Source: Umbellularia californica
Taxonomy: Eukaryota; Streptophyta; Magnoliopsida; Laurales; Lauraceae
Reading direction: 5' to 3'
Assembly (NCBI GenBank): GCA_028538565.1
Contig: JAPQWN010000011.1
Span: 52,860,199-52,924,198, forward strand
Length of the DNA: 64,000 nt
Under the pieces are notes generated by a model, which was not told where the DNA came from, searched no databases, and saw only the letters and a list, made by a program, of their open reading frames with translations. How positions within the stretch are numbered: the first letter of the stretch is position 1; every line of letters begins with the position of its first letter. This document shows positions 33,332 through 43,531 of this stretch, one piece after another. The translations under genes were made by a program, and so were the position numbers.

Positions 33332-34290
33332 GTGCACTGACTCACAAATAAGTGTCCACCTTCATCTTGGCTTCAAAAAGAAACTATGAAATCGTGTTAA
33401 GATAACAAAAAAGGAAAACGGAGGTTACTCTTACTATTTCAAACGTAAAATCCAATGTCCATATCTCCGGGATTGTTTAAACCCTTCTTTATAGAAAACA
33501 CCGGCCAGCTAGTGATACCTTACTATGCTCCATTGAAAACTTATCACAAATATGCATCTGCCTTCATCTATTGGCTTCAAATGGACACATTGAAACGACA
33601 TTAAATGAACAAAAAAGGAAAATGGAGAGAGCTCTTCCTATTTCAAATAGAAAACTTAATGTCCATATCTCCTAAGATTGTTTTATTGATGAAACATTGT
33701 TTTTATAAAAAAATACCAAGCTAGTGATACCTTCCCATCTAATGTCCATATCTCCCGAGATTGTTTTTATGATGAAATAGCCTTTTATAGAAAAGTGCAG
33801 CTAATGATACCTTCCTATGTTCCATTGACCACTTGGATGCAAGGCATGTGGTGTGTAGGTGCCCATAGATTTGTTGTTCAAACTTCCTATTTATAGAAAA
33901 ATACAGGTAATGATACCTTCCTATGTTCCGTTGACCACTAATCACAAATGTGTTTCTACCTTCATCTAATGGCTTCAAAAGGAAAGGACACTTAAAGCAA
34001 TGCCAAAAGAACGAAAAAGGAAAATGGAGAGAGCTCTTTCTATTTCAAACATAAGATTTAATGTCCATATCTCCTTGGATTGTTTTATTGATGAAACGCC
34101 CTTTATAGAGAAAAGTCCTACTAATGGTACCTTCCTATGTTCCATTGACAACTTTGTATCCAAGACATGTGGTGTGTAGGAGCCCATAGATTTCTTGTTC
34201 ATATTCTTTCTCTCCATTTACCATTTTTATTTAAAGACTCCGTTAAGTACTGCTAGCTGGCTAAATGCAAATAATGTCCTTGAAAATTGC
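33332..34290. repeat. Tail repeat unit of palindrome A (single copy)
   Basis: About 960 bp built from three diverged sub-repeats, each with a CCTTCATCT...GGCTTCAAA start, an AATGTCCATATCTCC block and a TTCCTATGTTCCATTGA end. The same unit occurs twice in tandem behind palindrome B (60016 and 60983). Open frames in it are fragmentary and have no domain. Confidence 0.8.
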
Positions 34291-34485
34291 GATTCTTGTG
34301 TATTTATTAAGAAGGCCATTATACTAAGCATTATCTAAACTAGATTTTTTTCCATATATATATATATATATAAAGTTTGATATAAATCAAATTGCATGGA
34401 GTGCTTCTAAATGCACATCATCTCTTTCTTTCCACACTCCCTTTCTCGCTACACCCACCTTTGAAGTGTGGGGATCTAAGGTTTT
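34291..34485. repeat. Distal end of the duplicated segment A
   Basis: Contains a TA microsatellite (about 34357-34372) and a 110 bp stretch ending GTGTGGGGATCTAAGG, matched by 61946-62158. Similarity to copy B stops just beyond this point. Confidence 0.75.
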
Positions 34486-34839
34486 TCTTTGCACACCGCC
34501 ATAGTACCTAAACTAACCCCAACCCCACCCCACCGCCATCCCCTGTAGCACTGCCGAACGGGGAGAGGGAGCGAGAGTGGGAGGGAGAGAGAGAGATGGA
34601 GGGGATGAGAGGGAGGGAGAAAGAGGGAGAGGGAGAGAGAGAAGTAGAGGGACAGAGTAAGAGGGAGAGTGAGAAGAGGGACGAAGAAAGAGGGAGAGAG
34701 ACATCGAGTGGGGAGTGAGGCGGCAACCGGCGGGTGGAGGCGGAGAGGGAGAGAGGGAGAAGGAGGATGCAAGTGGAGGCGGGTAGGGAGAGAGAGGGAT
34801 TTGGAGGGAGACAAGGAGACATGGGTAGTGTGACATCCG
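34486..34839. repeat. Purine-rich (GA/GGGA) tract
   Basis: Between about 34556 and 34815 the plus strand is almost only A and G with GGGAGAGA variants. Long serine/leucine/proline-rich frames on the minus strand are simple translations of this repeat and are not called as genes. It may form triplex or H-DNA structures. Confidence 0.75.
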
Positions 34840-35311
34840 TCGCTCCCGATTAGAGATTAAACCGGATATGAGGAGTGAAGTTTAGGGCTAATTAAAATTT
34901 TGCATCCTTTTAGCCCAAGGATATTAAGTCCACTGTGAGGATGATATATTTGAAGCCTCATTTAATAAATAACTTGCAAAAACTTTCATAAATCAAATCA
35001 TATTTAATATCAAAGAAAATGAATAAAGTTCAACCAATGAATAGTTTAAGCTAGTAAATGACAATTAAACATTTACCAAATGGCCATCCCAAAGTCCTAG
35101 ACCATTTGGTGAAAACGCAAGATTCAATAGTAAGAGTGGAATCAATGAATAATAAAAGAATAAAGAAGATCTAGTAGAAGTCCCATAAATGTCTCTCTCT
35201 CATGCCGGGTAAGATGACGCTACTTTACGTCATCGGCACGCCACTCTCGCTGCTCCTCTGCCGGTTGGAGATCCGTTGGGATCTCCTCAACGGCTGGCTC
35301 AGCATAGTACT
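34840..35311. other. Sequence left of Tat-2, continuous with 46104 onwards before insertion
   Basis: AT-rich, then a GC-rich end (35190-35311). Removing Tat-2 and one GTACT joins it to 46104. On the minus strand a 33-codon reading crosses the join (MDEYYAEPAVEEIPTDLQP and on, stopping near 35212), preceded by a CTAAC...TTTGTAG segment that looks like a plant 3-prime splice site. This may be a last exon of an unrecognised gene or element, only weakly supported. Confidence 0.35.
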
Positions 35312-36075
35312 TGTAAGTGCCTAAATTATTACGGACTTAGTTTAAGTGGTGAAGGGGATTAGGAAGATCTTGTTCAGCTGATCGGAGAAGTCACCGACGG
35401 CCTGAATCCTGAAAAGAGGGAAGAAAGAACAGTCAGGGCCCAAGGCTGTTGTCAGCCAAAGGCACTCCGACGCCTAAGTTAGTGCAGTCACTGAACTAGG
35501 GTGAAGTGGAGAAGAAGGTGCTTAGCAAAATAACAGTGCAGGCTGTGTATTGCATGTACCTGTTCATGGTTCTCCATGCAGGCATATATAGAGGAGAGTA
35601 GAAGATCCCATAGTGGAGGTAGGTGAAGATACTTGTCCCATCAGTCCACACTTGGGATCCTTAGTGGGGGTAGGTAAGGATACTTGTCCCATCAGACATC
35701 CCCTCAAATCCCTTACATAAATGTGGATGTGATCTGTTGATAGGAACAAGCTCTTATCAATGGCGGTGGCCACCCTACTTGTCAGTGACTCCCTATAAAG
35801 CACCCGTCCCATCTCATAATGGGAGTTTGGACGCCCAGTGTTCACCTCGGCCTAGGGGCCGAACTGAAGAATGCACCGAGATCAGCTATACCCGAGATCG
35901 GACGGGGATGTGAGGGCGAGGCTGAGCTCGGAAGGGCGTGGTCGGTATTTCAACCGAGACTATGCCCGAGACCAGTCCCATCTTGACAGCGGCTGAGATG
36001 CGGCTGTGGAGGCCTTTGATTAGGACAATTGTCGAGGCCGTGACAACATCGGTTTCGGTGGAAACAGTCCACACA
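35312..36075 (-). repeat. Tat-2 3-prime LTR (764 bp)
   Basis: Starts TGTAAGTGCC and ends CCACACA. Substitutions against the other LTR include the GTGGTG/GTGATG change near 35348 and two close together near 35432. Confidence 0.96.
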
Positions 36076-36095
36076 ACTGCCCCCCTGCTCCTGAC
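36076..36095 (-). promoter_or_regulatory. Tat-2 polypurine tract
   Basis: The minus strand reads GGAGCAGGGGGGCAGT directly before the 3-prime LTR. Confidence 0.8.
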
Positions 36096-36390
36096 CTCGG
36101 GGGCCTGGACAACACGGGGTTAGGAGTGATAGGACGAATATTTACCGAAACCGATCCCGTAGCTTATAAAGAAGCGTGGGGTGCCGTTTTGTCTTCCGAG
36201 GCGAATTTAATAGCGCCTGGCTGTCTGGAGGCGGTTCGATAGCCCATTCATATCATTATGAAGGCGACGCGGTGCTGCCACGTGTCTCGTCCCTAATGGC
36301 CGTGATGTCTTATCGAGGAGACGGATTGCGTGCTCGAGGCAGTGTCTGCGCGCGCGCTTTTCGGGATACGAAAAGATTTTGTCATCCCTG

Positions 36391-36398
36391 TATAAAAG
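36391..36398 (+). promoter_or_regulatory. TATA box of the Tat-2 antisense gene
   Basis: TATAAAAG on the plus strand, about 315 bp inside the LTR edge and 277 bp before the proposed ATG. Transcription would run against gag-pol. The position fits a separate promoter for the antisense gene. Confidence 0.6.
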
Positions 36399-36667
36399 CT
36401 TTCGTCTCTGAAGGAGGACTACTTTTGCTGTCTGTGTTTGGAGCCTCTGCCTGAGATCTGCCTGAAGCTTCGTCGTCCGAGAAGTCCATTTTCTGCCTTT
36501 CGAAGTCCGGGGTTACCGTTCTCCCTAGATTCCGTCCAGCCTTGCGTCCCAGTGAGTCCCTCTCTGCCCTTCTTCTGCCATATTTTCTTCTCTGGGGCAT
36601 TTTTCTTTTCTTTTGGGGATTTGTACTCTGTCCTCCTTCTCCGTTGCCGTGACCTGTACTCCGGTCT

Positions 36668-38814
36668 ATGTTGGGGAAAATGGGAGTGTATAGACATTGG
36701 ATAGACACAGAGCTCGCCCTAGCAGAGCTTAGGAAAAATACCAGATACCAGAGAACGTCCAGATTAGGGCGGATGAGCCTGAGGACCGAATCCGACCTGG
36801 GGTTCTTGTAGACGGGTGGATGCCCTTCCCACTAGTGGCCATAATCGAGGGCGGGGTGAGATTCCCAGTCCATCCTCTCCTGAGGGCCTGTCTCAGGAGG
36901 TGGAACCTGACCCCCTGCCAACTAATGCCCAATGGCTTCAAGATAATTATGGGTATAGCCGAACTCAATAGGATTTTGGAAACCGACCTCGGCGTCGAGG
37001 ACATTGAGGACGTCTACGACCTCTGTCGATCTCCGAAGGACGACGCTTACTATCTCCGAGTTCGGTCGAAGGGGAATCCCATAATCAACGAGCTTGAGGA
37101 CAACACGAAATACGCCGGGGACGACTGCCTATACGTCAAAGGGAGTTGGGAGTGTGCCCCTGGAGAGCCCAGGGTGGATCACATACCCCATCGTCTCGGA
37201 GTGCCACCGAGTAAATATCTGAATTTCTAGTCTTTTTGTTCTTCTGTTTTGCCGAACTGACACTCAAATTCTTGTTGTGCAGGTCATAAGGAGAGACAAC
37301 AGCAAAAAAGGAACTCCAGGTGGCGGAGAAACGCTGCCTGGCTAAAGAGAATATACAGCTACAAGGGTCACAGGACGCGATCAGCCTCAGCCCTTCTCGG
37401 GTACGAGCCTGTGTACCGGTCGTTTATAAGAAGGCGGCACGAGAACCTTAGGGGGGCGCAGATTTTAACTCTCGCCGAAGCCGAGGAGCAGACAATCCGA
37501 GCTGAAGGGTCTGCACAAGTGCCCCCCGAGATCACATCCCTTCGAGCTTCTGCTGAAGCCGGACCTTCGCGGACCGAGGCCGCTGCTGAGACCGATTCCG
37601 AAGAGGAGCGCGAGTCACAGGGTGAATCCGAGGAGGCTCGGAGAGCAGAGCTTGTGGACATTCAGTCTTCCGAGTCAGACGAGGTCGGGATGGGGCGACG
37701 CCGTGCGGCGATGATAAGCCTTGATGATGTCGTCTTTGGAGACTCGCCCACCCCCTCGGGACCCGCTCTTCCTCCGAATCTGGAAGAAACAGTGGTCTCT
37801 CCTCCAAGCCAGTCTCCTCTTCGGCCTTCCCCGACGACTGAGCGTCGCACTAAATCCCAGCGGGACTCAGCTCGGAAGGGAAAAAGGCCTAGGACTGCTG
37901 ATTCAACCGAAGTCGAACCCAACCCGGTCCCTCAGCACTCACCGCTGCTTGGTCCTCCGCTCTGGAAACCTATTTTTCTGCTGGAGGACGGCCAGCCACT
38001 GTCATCGGACTCTCGGTTGGCTGACGGGACTTCCGTTGTTAGTGCCCTCGCGCATGCTTGCGCTCTGCCTGGAGATATGGCAGAGTATTGGAAGCGGAGC
38101 GAGGTGGAGCTGGACGTGGCCCAGATGGGCGACGCCCTCAAGGTAATTTCTTCCCCTGAGCTTGTATTTCTCCTTTGACTTCTGCATTTCCAGTACTGAC
38201 CTTGTGACACTTTGTTTCTACAGATCCTGCAAAGGGGTCTTGTATTGGCGGAGAAAGCCCAACAGAGCGCTGCTCGGGCAGAGCGGGCGGAGAAGAGAGA
38301 AATGGAGCTTGAGGCGGAGCTTGGAGAAGTAAAAACGAAGGCGGCCGAGCAAGAAACATACGCCGTGGGCCTTAAAAACGAGCTCGACAAGGCCAGAGCA
38401 GAATTGGAAGACCAAGTCAGGACAACGGCCGAGCTCGAAAAAAAGTGGGAGGAGGTAGAGGCTGCACTCCGTGCCGACGTCGAGAAGCTGAGAACTGAAG
38501 TCGAAAAAGCTTTCGACGAAGGGGTGGCAGAAGCTACCGAACATTATATTGCCGAAGTGAAGAAGGTCAGCCTGAAAGCCTGGAGGCTGGGGTGGACGAG
38601 CTCGTTAAGAGCAGCAGGGGTCCCCGAGGACAGCCCTGTGTTCACAGAGATCCCCCAGTTTCCTCCTCCCCGGCCCGCTCCGAGTCAAGCTCCCGAGGTC
38701 CCTGTCGGGGAAGGTGATGATACTGTCCCTGGAGCTAATGTTGATGCCGGACAAGTGATTGCCGAAACCGAGGGGGATGCTGCTGTTGGTAGTGCTGAGG
38801 AGGCCGTGGTTTGA
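36668..38814 (+). CDS. Tat antisense gene, three exons, putative gypsy-type transposon protein (Transposase_28-like), one frameshift
   Basis: Exons 36668-37210, 37283-38142 and 38224-38814. Intron 1 (72 bp) runs GTAAATATCT to TTGTGCAG and intron 2 (81 bp) GTAATTTCTT to TTCTACAG; both junctions keep the frame. Upstream the reading continues across 36733-36737, where a run of five A seems one base short: before it MLGKMGVYRH and ELALAELRK, after it YQIPENVQIRADEPEDRI. With that base the coding length is 1995 bases, divisible by three, about 664 residues. The motif GVRFPVHPLL then QLMPNGFKII (exon 1) is diagnostic of the plant gypsy-type transposon domain. Exon 2 encodes an acidic, serine-rich linker and exon 3 a long coiled coil (about 38260-38570). 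Role unknown. It converges tail to tail with integrase. Confidence 0.78.
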
Positions 38815-39006
38815 GAAAAACTTTATGTATTTTTCTTTTTTGACTTTCTGTACTGGGGGAAGATAAAATTTTTTTGTTTCGGAGGAAATTTGTAATCAGT
38901 CTTCATTTTTTGGAATAGAATTGGTTTTGCTTCCAACTTCGAACATCCGTGGTGAATGTTTCTTGTCTTGTCCTTTCTCTCTTTATGCGTTTGGCTGAAC
39001 AACCAG

Positions 39007-39012
39007 AATAAA
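39007..39012 (+). terminator. Possible poly(A) signal of the antisense gene
   Basis: AATAAA about 190 bases after the stop at 38814, in a T-rich stretch and before the end of the convergent gag-pol frame at 39344. Only the hexamer supports it. Confidence 0.35.
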
Positions 39013-39343
39013 GTAGGAAATAAAACAAGTAAAAGAGCTCGGTCCATAGCCGTGCTTAATGTATTTTTTGTAACCCGAGATGCCGTATTGATCCTGCAAT
39101 CATAACAGGGAATGGCTTCGGTAATAAGTGCTCGGTCCTATGACCAAGGCTGAGTCCGGTTTTATCATCAAAACTTGACTGGCCCAAAGGCCGCGCCGAA
39201 GTAATTGACCCTAGTAACCGGGCTGTGTATATGCCGAGCTCCAAAACACGGCCATCTTCTTTGAGAATAGGAGATAATTTGGAGAATACAAACTTATTCT
39301 ATAAAAAGAACCAGTTTATTACCTTCCGAAATCAGATTACATC

Positions 39344-40699
39344 TCAAAAATAGAATTTCTTGAGGTGGGTGGCATTCCACGGGCGTGGTAGTTCTTTGCC
39401 TTCCATGTCCTCAAGCCTGTAAGCAGACTGCCCAGCTACCGAAGTCACCTTGAATGGCCCGTGCCAGTTCGGTGCAAACTTTCCTTCGCTAGGGCTTCTG
39501 TCTGCTGGAAGGGTCTTTTTCAAGACCAATTCTCCAGGGGAGAACTTCCGCTCTTTGACCCTTTGATTGTACCCTCTAGCCAACTGTCGTTGGTAGGAAG
39601 CGAGGTGGATGGCTGCAGCATCCCTTCGTTCCTCATCCAAGTCGAGCTCTGTGGCGAGGTTTGTATCATTTTGGCCTTGGTCGAACAGTTCCGACCTGAG
39701 AGTCGGGAGACCGACCTCAAGTGGGATTACAGCTTCCATTCCGTAGGCTAGGGAGAAGGGAGTTGTCGAGGTCGAGTGCCTTGGGGTAGTCCTGTACGCC
39801 CAGAGGACACTTGGAAGTTCCTCTACCCATCTGCCTTTGGCTCGATCTAGTCTCTTTTTGAGTCCGTTAAGCACCACTTTGTTCGAAATTTCAGCCTGTC
39901 CATTACTCTGGGGGTAAGCCGGGGTAGAATAGTAGTTCCTGATACCAAGGTCTTGACAGAAGCTTCTGAAGAAGTTGGAGTCGAACTGGGTCCCGTTATC
40001 CGCGACCAAGGCTCGAGGCACTCCGAATCTGGTTACGATGTTCCTCCACACGAAGTTTTTGGTATCCTTTTCAGTGATGGAGGACAATGCTTCAGCTTCT
40101 ATCCATTTGGTAAAATAGTCGGTAGCTACCAACAACCACCTTTTGTTTCCTGGAGCTCGGTGGAGTGGTCCCACGAGGTCCAGTCCCCATTGAGCGAAGG
40201 GCCAGGGGCTGGAAAGAGGACTTAGGTCATGTGCTGGCTGATGGAGAGAATGGGAGAACTTCTGACACTTCTCACATTTCCTGGCGTAGACCTGTGCGTC
40301 TTTCTGCATATAGGGCCACCAGTATCCCTGACTGATAGCTCGGTAAGCCAGTGACCGACCTCCGATGTGGCTGCCGCAGATCCCTTCGTGAATTTCATAA
40401 AGGAAGTCCTCGACTCTGCTCGGGTGTACACACTGGAGGTAAGGGCCATTGTAGGATTTTTTGTAGAGTTTGTCATCCGGAGAGAGCCAGAATCGGGCTG
40501 CCTTTAGCTTGATTTTGTGGGCCTGGTTCTTGTCTTCGGGCAGCTGGTCATTCTTGAGATAGGAGATGAGTTCATCCATCCAGCTCGGGCCGAGATCAAT
40601 ACACATGAGCTGCCGAGGTGGTTGAAGTTGTATACTCGGTCTGTCTAGTACTTCTACTTCGACAGTTCTTGTTTTTCCTGCCTCGACAGCAGAGGCCAA
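39344..40699 (-). pseudogene. Tat-2 integrase (downstream of a frameshift)
   Basis: 451 codons in the original gag frame. After the end of the second RNase H (HADALANLAS reads just before and into this piece) comes the integrase: zinc-binding region HEGICGSHIGG and CEKCQKF (about 110-150), catalytic residues in GLDLVGP, VADNGTQF and GQAEISNK, and the RTTPRHSTSTTPFSLAYG motif. The C-terminal domain has FAPNWHGPFKV and ends PRPWNATHLKKFYF. The domain itself is undamaged. It is separated from the upstream part by a one-base deletion near 40803. Confidence 0.9.
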
Positions 40700-40737
40700 G
40701 TTTGCAAGGGCGTCGGCGTGAGAGTTGGAGTCCCTGC

Positions 40738-43323
40738 CTATCTGCCTGACTTCAGCCTTTTGGAACTGAGATAGGAGTTGCTTAGTGTGGGCCAGGTAGG
40801 CTCCATCATGTCATCACGGGCCTGGTAATCCCCATTGAGTTGGTTTGTCACCAGCTGTGAGTCGCTGAAGATCACCAGTTGTTGTGCCCCCAGGATTTTT
40901 GCGCTGCCCAGCCCTGCAATTACTGCTTCATACTCAGATTCATTGTTAGATGCTTTGAAGTCAAGAGTCAGGGCTTGCTCAATGACGAGGCCCTCTGGAG
41001 ATTGAAGGACTACGCCAGCGCCAGCCCTTTTGGAGGTGGAGGAACCATCGACGAAGACTTTCCAACATGAGGCGAGGAACTGTTTCCAGGACCGCTCCTG
41101 TTCGGTCTCGGCCGAAATTCTCCCCTCCTTTCCCCCCAGTTCGGTGTCGAGATGGCTCGGTGCCGAGCTAGGAGAGGTGAATTCCACAATAAAGTCTGCC
41201 AGTACTTGGGCTTTAATGGCCGTCCTGGGCTGATAATTGATATCATATTGCCCGAGTTCGACAGCCCATTTAGACACTCTGCCTGAGAAGTCTGCTCTCC
41301 GAAAGAGGGACTTGAGCGGGTGTTCTGTCACAACCGCTATGGAATATGTCAGGAAGTAGTGGGAGAGCTTGCGGGATGCGCTGATGAGTGCAAATGCGAG
41401 CTTCTCCAATGGCAGGTATCTTGTTTCGGCGTCCAGCAGGATTTTGCTTGTGTAATAGATGGGCTTTTGCTGCCTGTCATCTTCTCGCACGAGTACAGAG
41501 CTTACTGCATGGTCCGAAACTGCCAGATACAGGTATAAGACCTCACCCCGAACCGGGGTGGAAAGCAGAGGAGGGGAAGAAAGGTATGCTTTGAGTTCCT
41601 GGAGAGCACTTTCGCATTCCGGGGTCCATTGGAACCCGGAGCTCTTTTTCAAGAGCTGGAAGAAGGGATGGCATTTATCTGAGGCTCGACTGATGAAGCG
41701 GTTCAGTGCTGCTGCCATCCCGGTAAGTCTCTGAACCTGTTTGGTCGAGGTCGGACTCTGTAGGGCTCTGATGGCCGAAATCTGATCGGGATTGGCCTCG
41801 ATTCCGCGCCTAGTAACCAGGCTACCCAGGAACTTGCCCGAGCCGACGCCAAATGCACACTTGGAGGCGTTCAGCTTGAGCTTGTATTGTTTGAGGATGG
41901 AGAAGGTTTGATGTAGGTCAGTCAAGTGGTCCTGTGACCGTTTTGACTTAACGACCATGTCATCGATATATACCTTGACCGTGCTGCCGAGCTGGTCCTG
42001 AAACATCTTGGTCACCAGCCTCTGGTAAGTGGCACCGGCGTTTTTTAACCCGAAGGGCATTACTTTGTAACAGTAGGTGCCCCTGGGTGTTATGAACGCG
42101 GTTTTCTCTTGATCAGGCTCATGCATTGGAATTTGATGGTAACCTCGGTAGGCATCGAGGAAACTCATCCTTTCATGCCCGGCAGTGGCGTCGATCAGCT
42201 GGTCTATCTTTGGTAGAGGAAAGCTGTCTTTGGGGCAGACTTTATTCAGGTCGGTGAAGTCTACGCAGACCCTCCAGCTCCCATCCTTCTTTTTCACCAC
42301 AACCGTGTTGGCTAACCACACAGGGTAGTGGACTTCTCTAATAGCTTCAGCTTCCAATAATTTGGTGACCTCCTTGGTCACAGCCTCTGCCTGTTGGGTA
42401 CCCGACCTTCGAATCTTTTGGGCAACAGGTTTATGCTGAGGGTCTACATTTAGCTTGTGGCTTATGACCTCCGAGCTGACGACAGACATTTCATATGGGG
42501 TCCAGGCGAAGACCTCTCTATTTTGCAACAGGAAGTCGAGCATCCTGGCCCTTTCCTCGTCAGCAAGTTGACTACCGAGCAGGAAGAACCTCTCTGGATC
42601 GCTGGGGTCGATCCCGACCTGGGTGAGGTCCTCAACGCTCTTCTGTTCGGGAGTCCGGCCCACAGCGTTGAGCTCAGCTTCGAGCTCGGTCATGTGGACT
42701 CGCTGTGGCTCTGTCTCTCCGGGGACCACGGCCAGGAGACATTCCTTGGCCATATCTTGGTCGCCGCGGACTGTGATAACTTCGAAGCTCCCGTCCTCGT
42801 TCTGTAACGGGAACTTCAGCTTCTGGTGATGGGTTGAGGGTACAGCCTCCATGTTATGAAGCCAGGTTCTCCCCATGATGGCATTGTATGGAGATTGTGC
42901 ATCCACCACCAGGAAGTCTGCCGTCATGGGGGCTCCTCCGACCTCGACCTTGAGGGAGATCTTCCCTTTGGGATATACCGTTTTGGAGCTGAATCCTACT
43001 AAAGGGGTGCGGGCTTCGAGCAGATCCTCTTCCTTCAGACCCATTCTTTTGAAGCAGTCGAAATAGAGGATCTCTGAGGAGCTCCCGGGGTCCACTAGGA
43101 TCCTTTTGACGTTGAAGTTTTGTAACCTCATAGTCAAAAGAAGAGGATCATTGTGGGGTAGCTGAACCCCGGCCAAATCTTTGTCTGAGAACCAAATCTT
43201 TGGTCTCTCTATGCGGGCCTTCTTCACAGAGGGACCGAGCTCGGTTGCCATCACATGTTTGCCGTGCTGGGCCCTCCTGGCCTCGGCGCGCGCTTGATCA
43301 CTGCCTCTGGGAGCGGGAGCCAA
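40738..43323 (-). pseudogene. Tat-2 protease, reverse transcriptase, RNase H and second RNase H
   Basis: 861 codons between two frameshifts. Aspartic protease with LVDPGSSSEIL (about residue 75), reverse transcriptase with WRVCVDFTDLN and YIDDMVVKS (about 350-460), first RNase H (LYLAVSDHAVSSVL, about 590; the usual catalytic aspartate context is degenerate, as common in this lineage), then the archaeal-type RNase H (WKVFVDGSSTSK, NNESEYEAV, IFSDSQLV, about 750-835). The first residue follows a TTG and is only where the frame opens: a two-base deletion near 43325 against Tat-1 removes continuity with gag. At about 40803 one base is missing in GAGCCTACC, so the last 20 residues are out of frame. 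Confidence 0.9.
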
Positions 43324-43531
43324 GAATGATATCGATGGTCCCTATAGGCCCATCGCTGTTCCTGTCGTCAAGGTGGTGCTGCTGGGCTTGGTTTACTCTT
43401 CCCTCCTCTTTGATATGATCTCTGAGGTGCCCTTCTTTTACAAGCCTCTCAAGGTGATTCTTGAAGGAGTAGCAGTCCTCGGTTCTGTGTCCTCTATCCT
43501 TGTGGTAGGCACAGAACTTGCTCTGATCTCG

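Noticed and set aside
34476..34836. Three overlapping minus-strand frames rich in serine, leucine and proline
   Set aside because: They are translations of a GA-rich simple repeat in all three phases, with no conserved counterpart elsewhere in the window.
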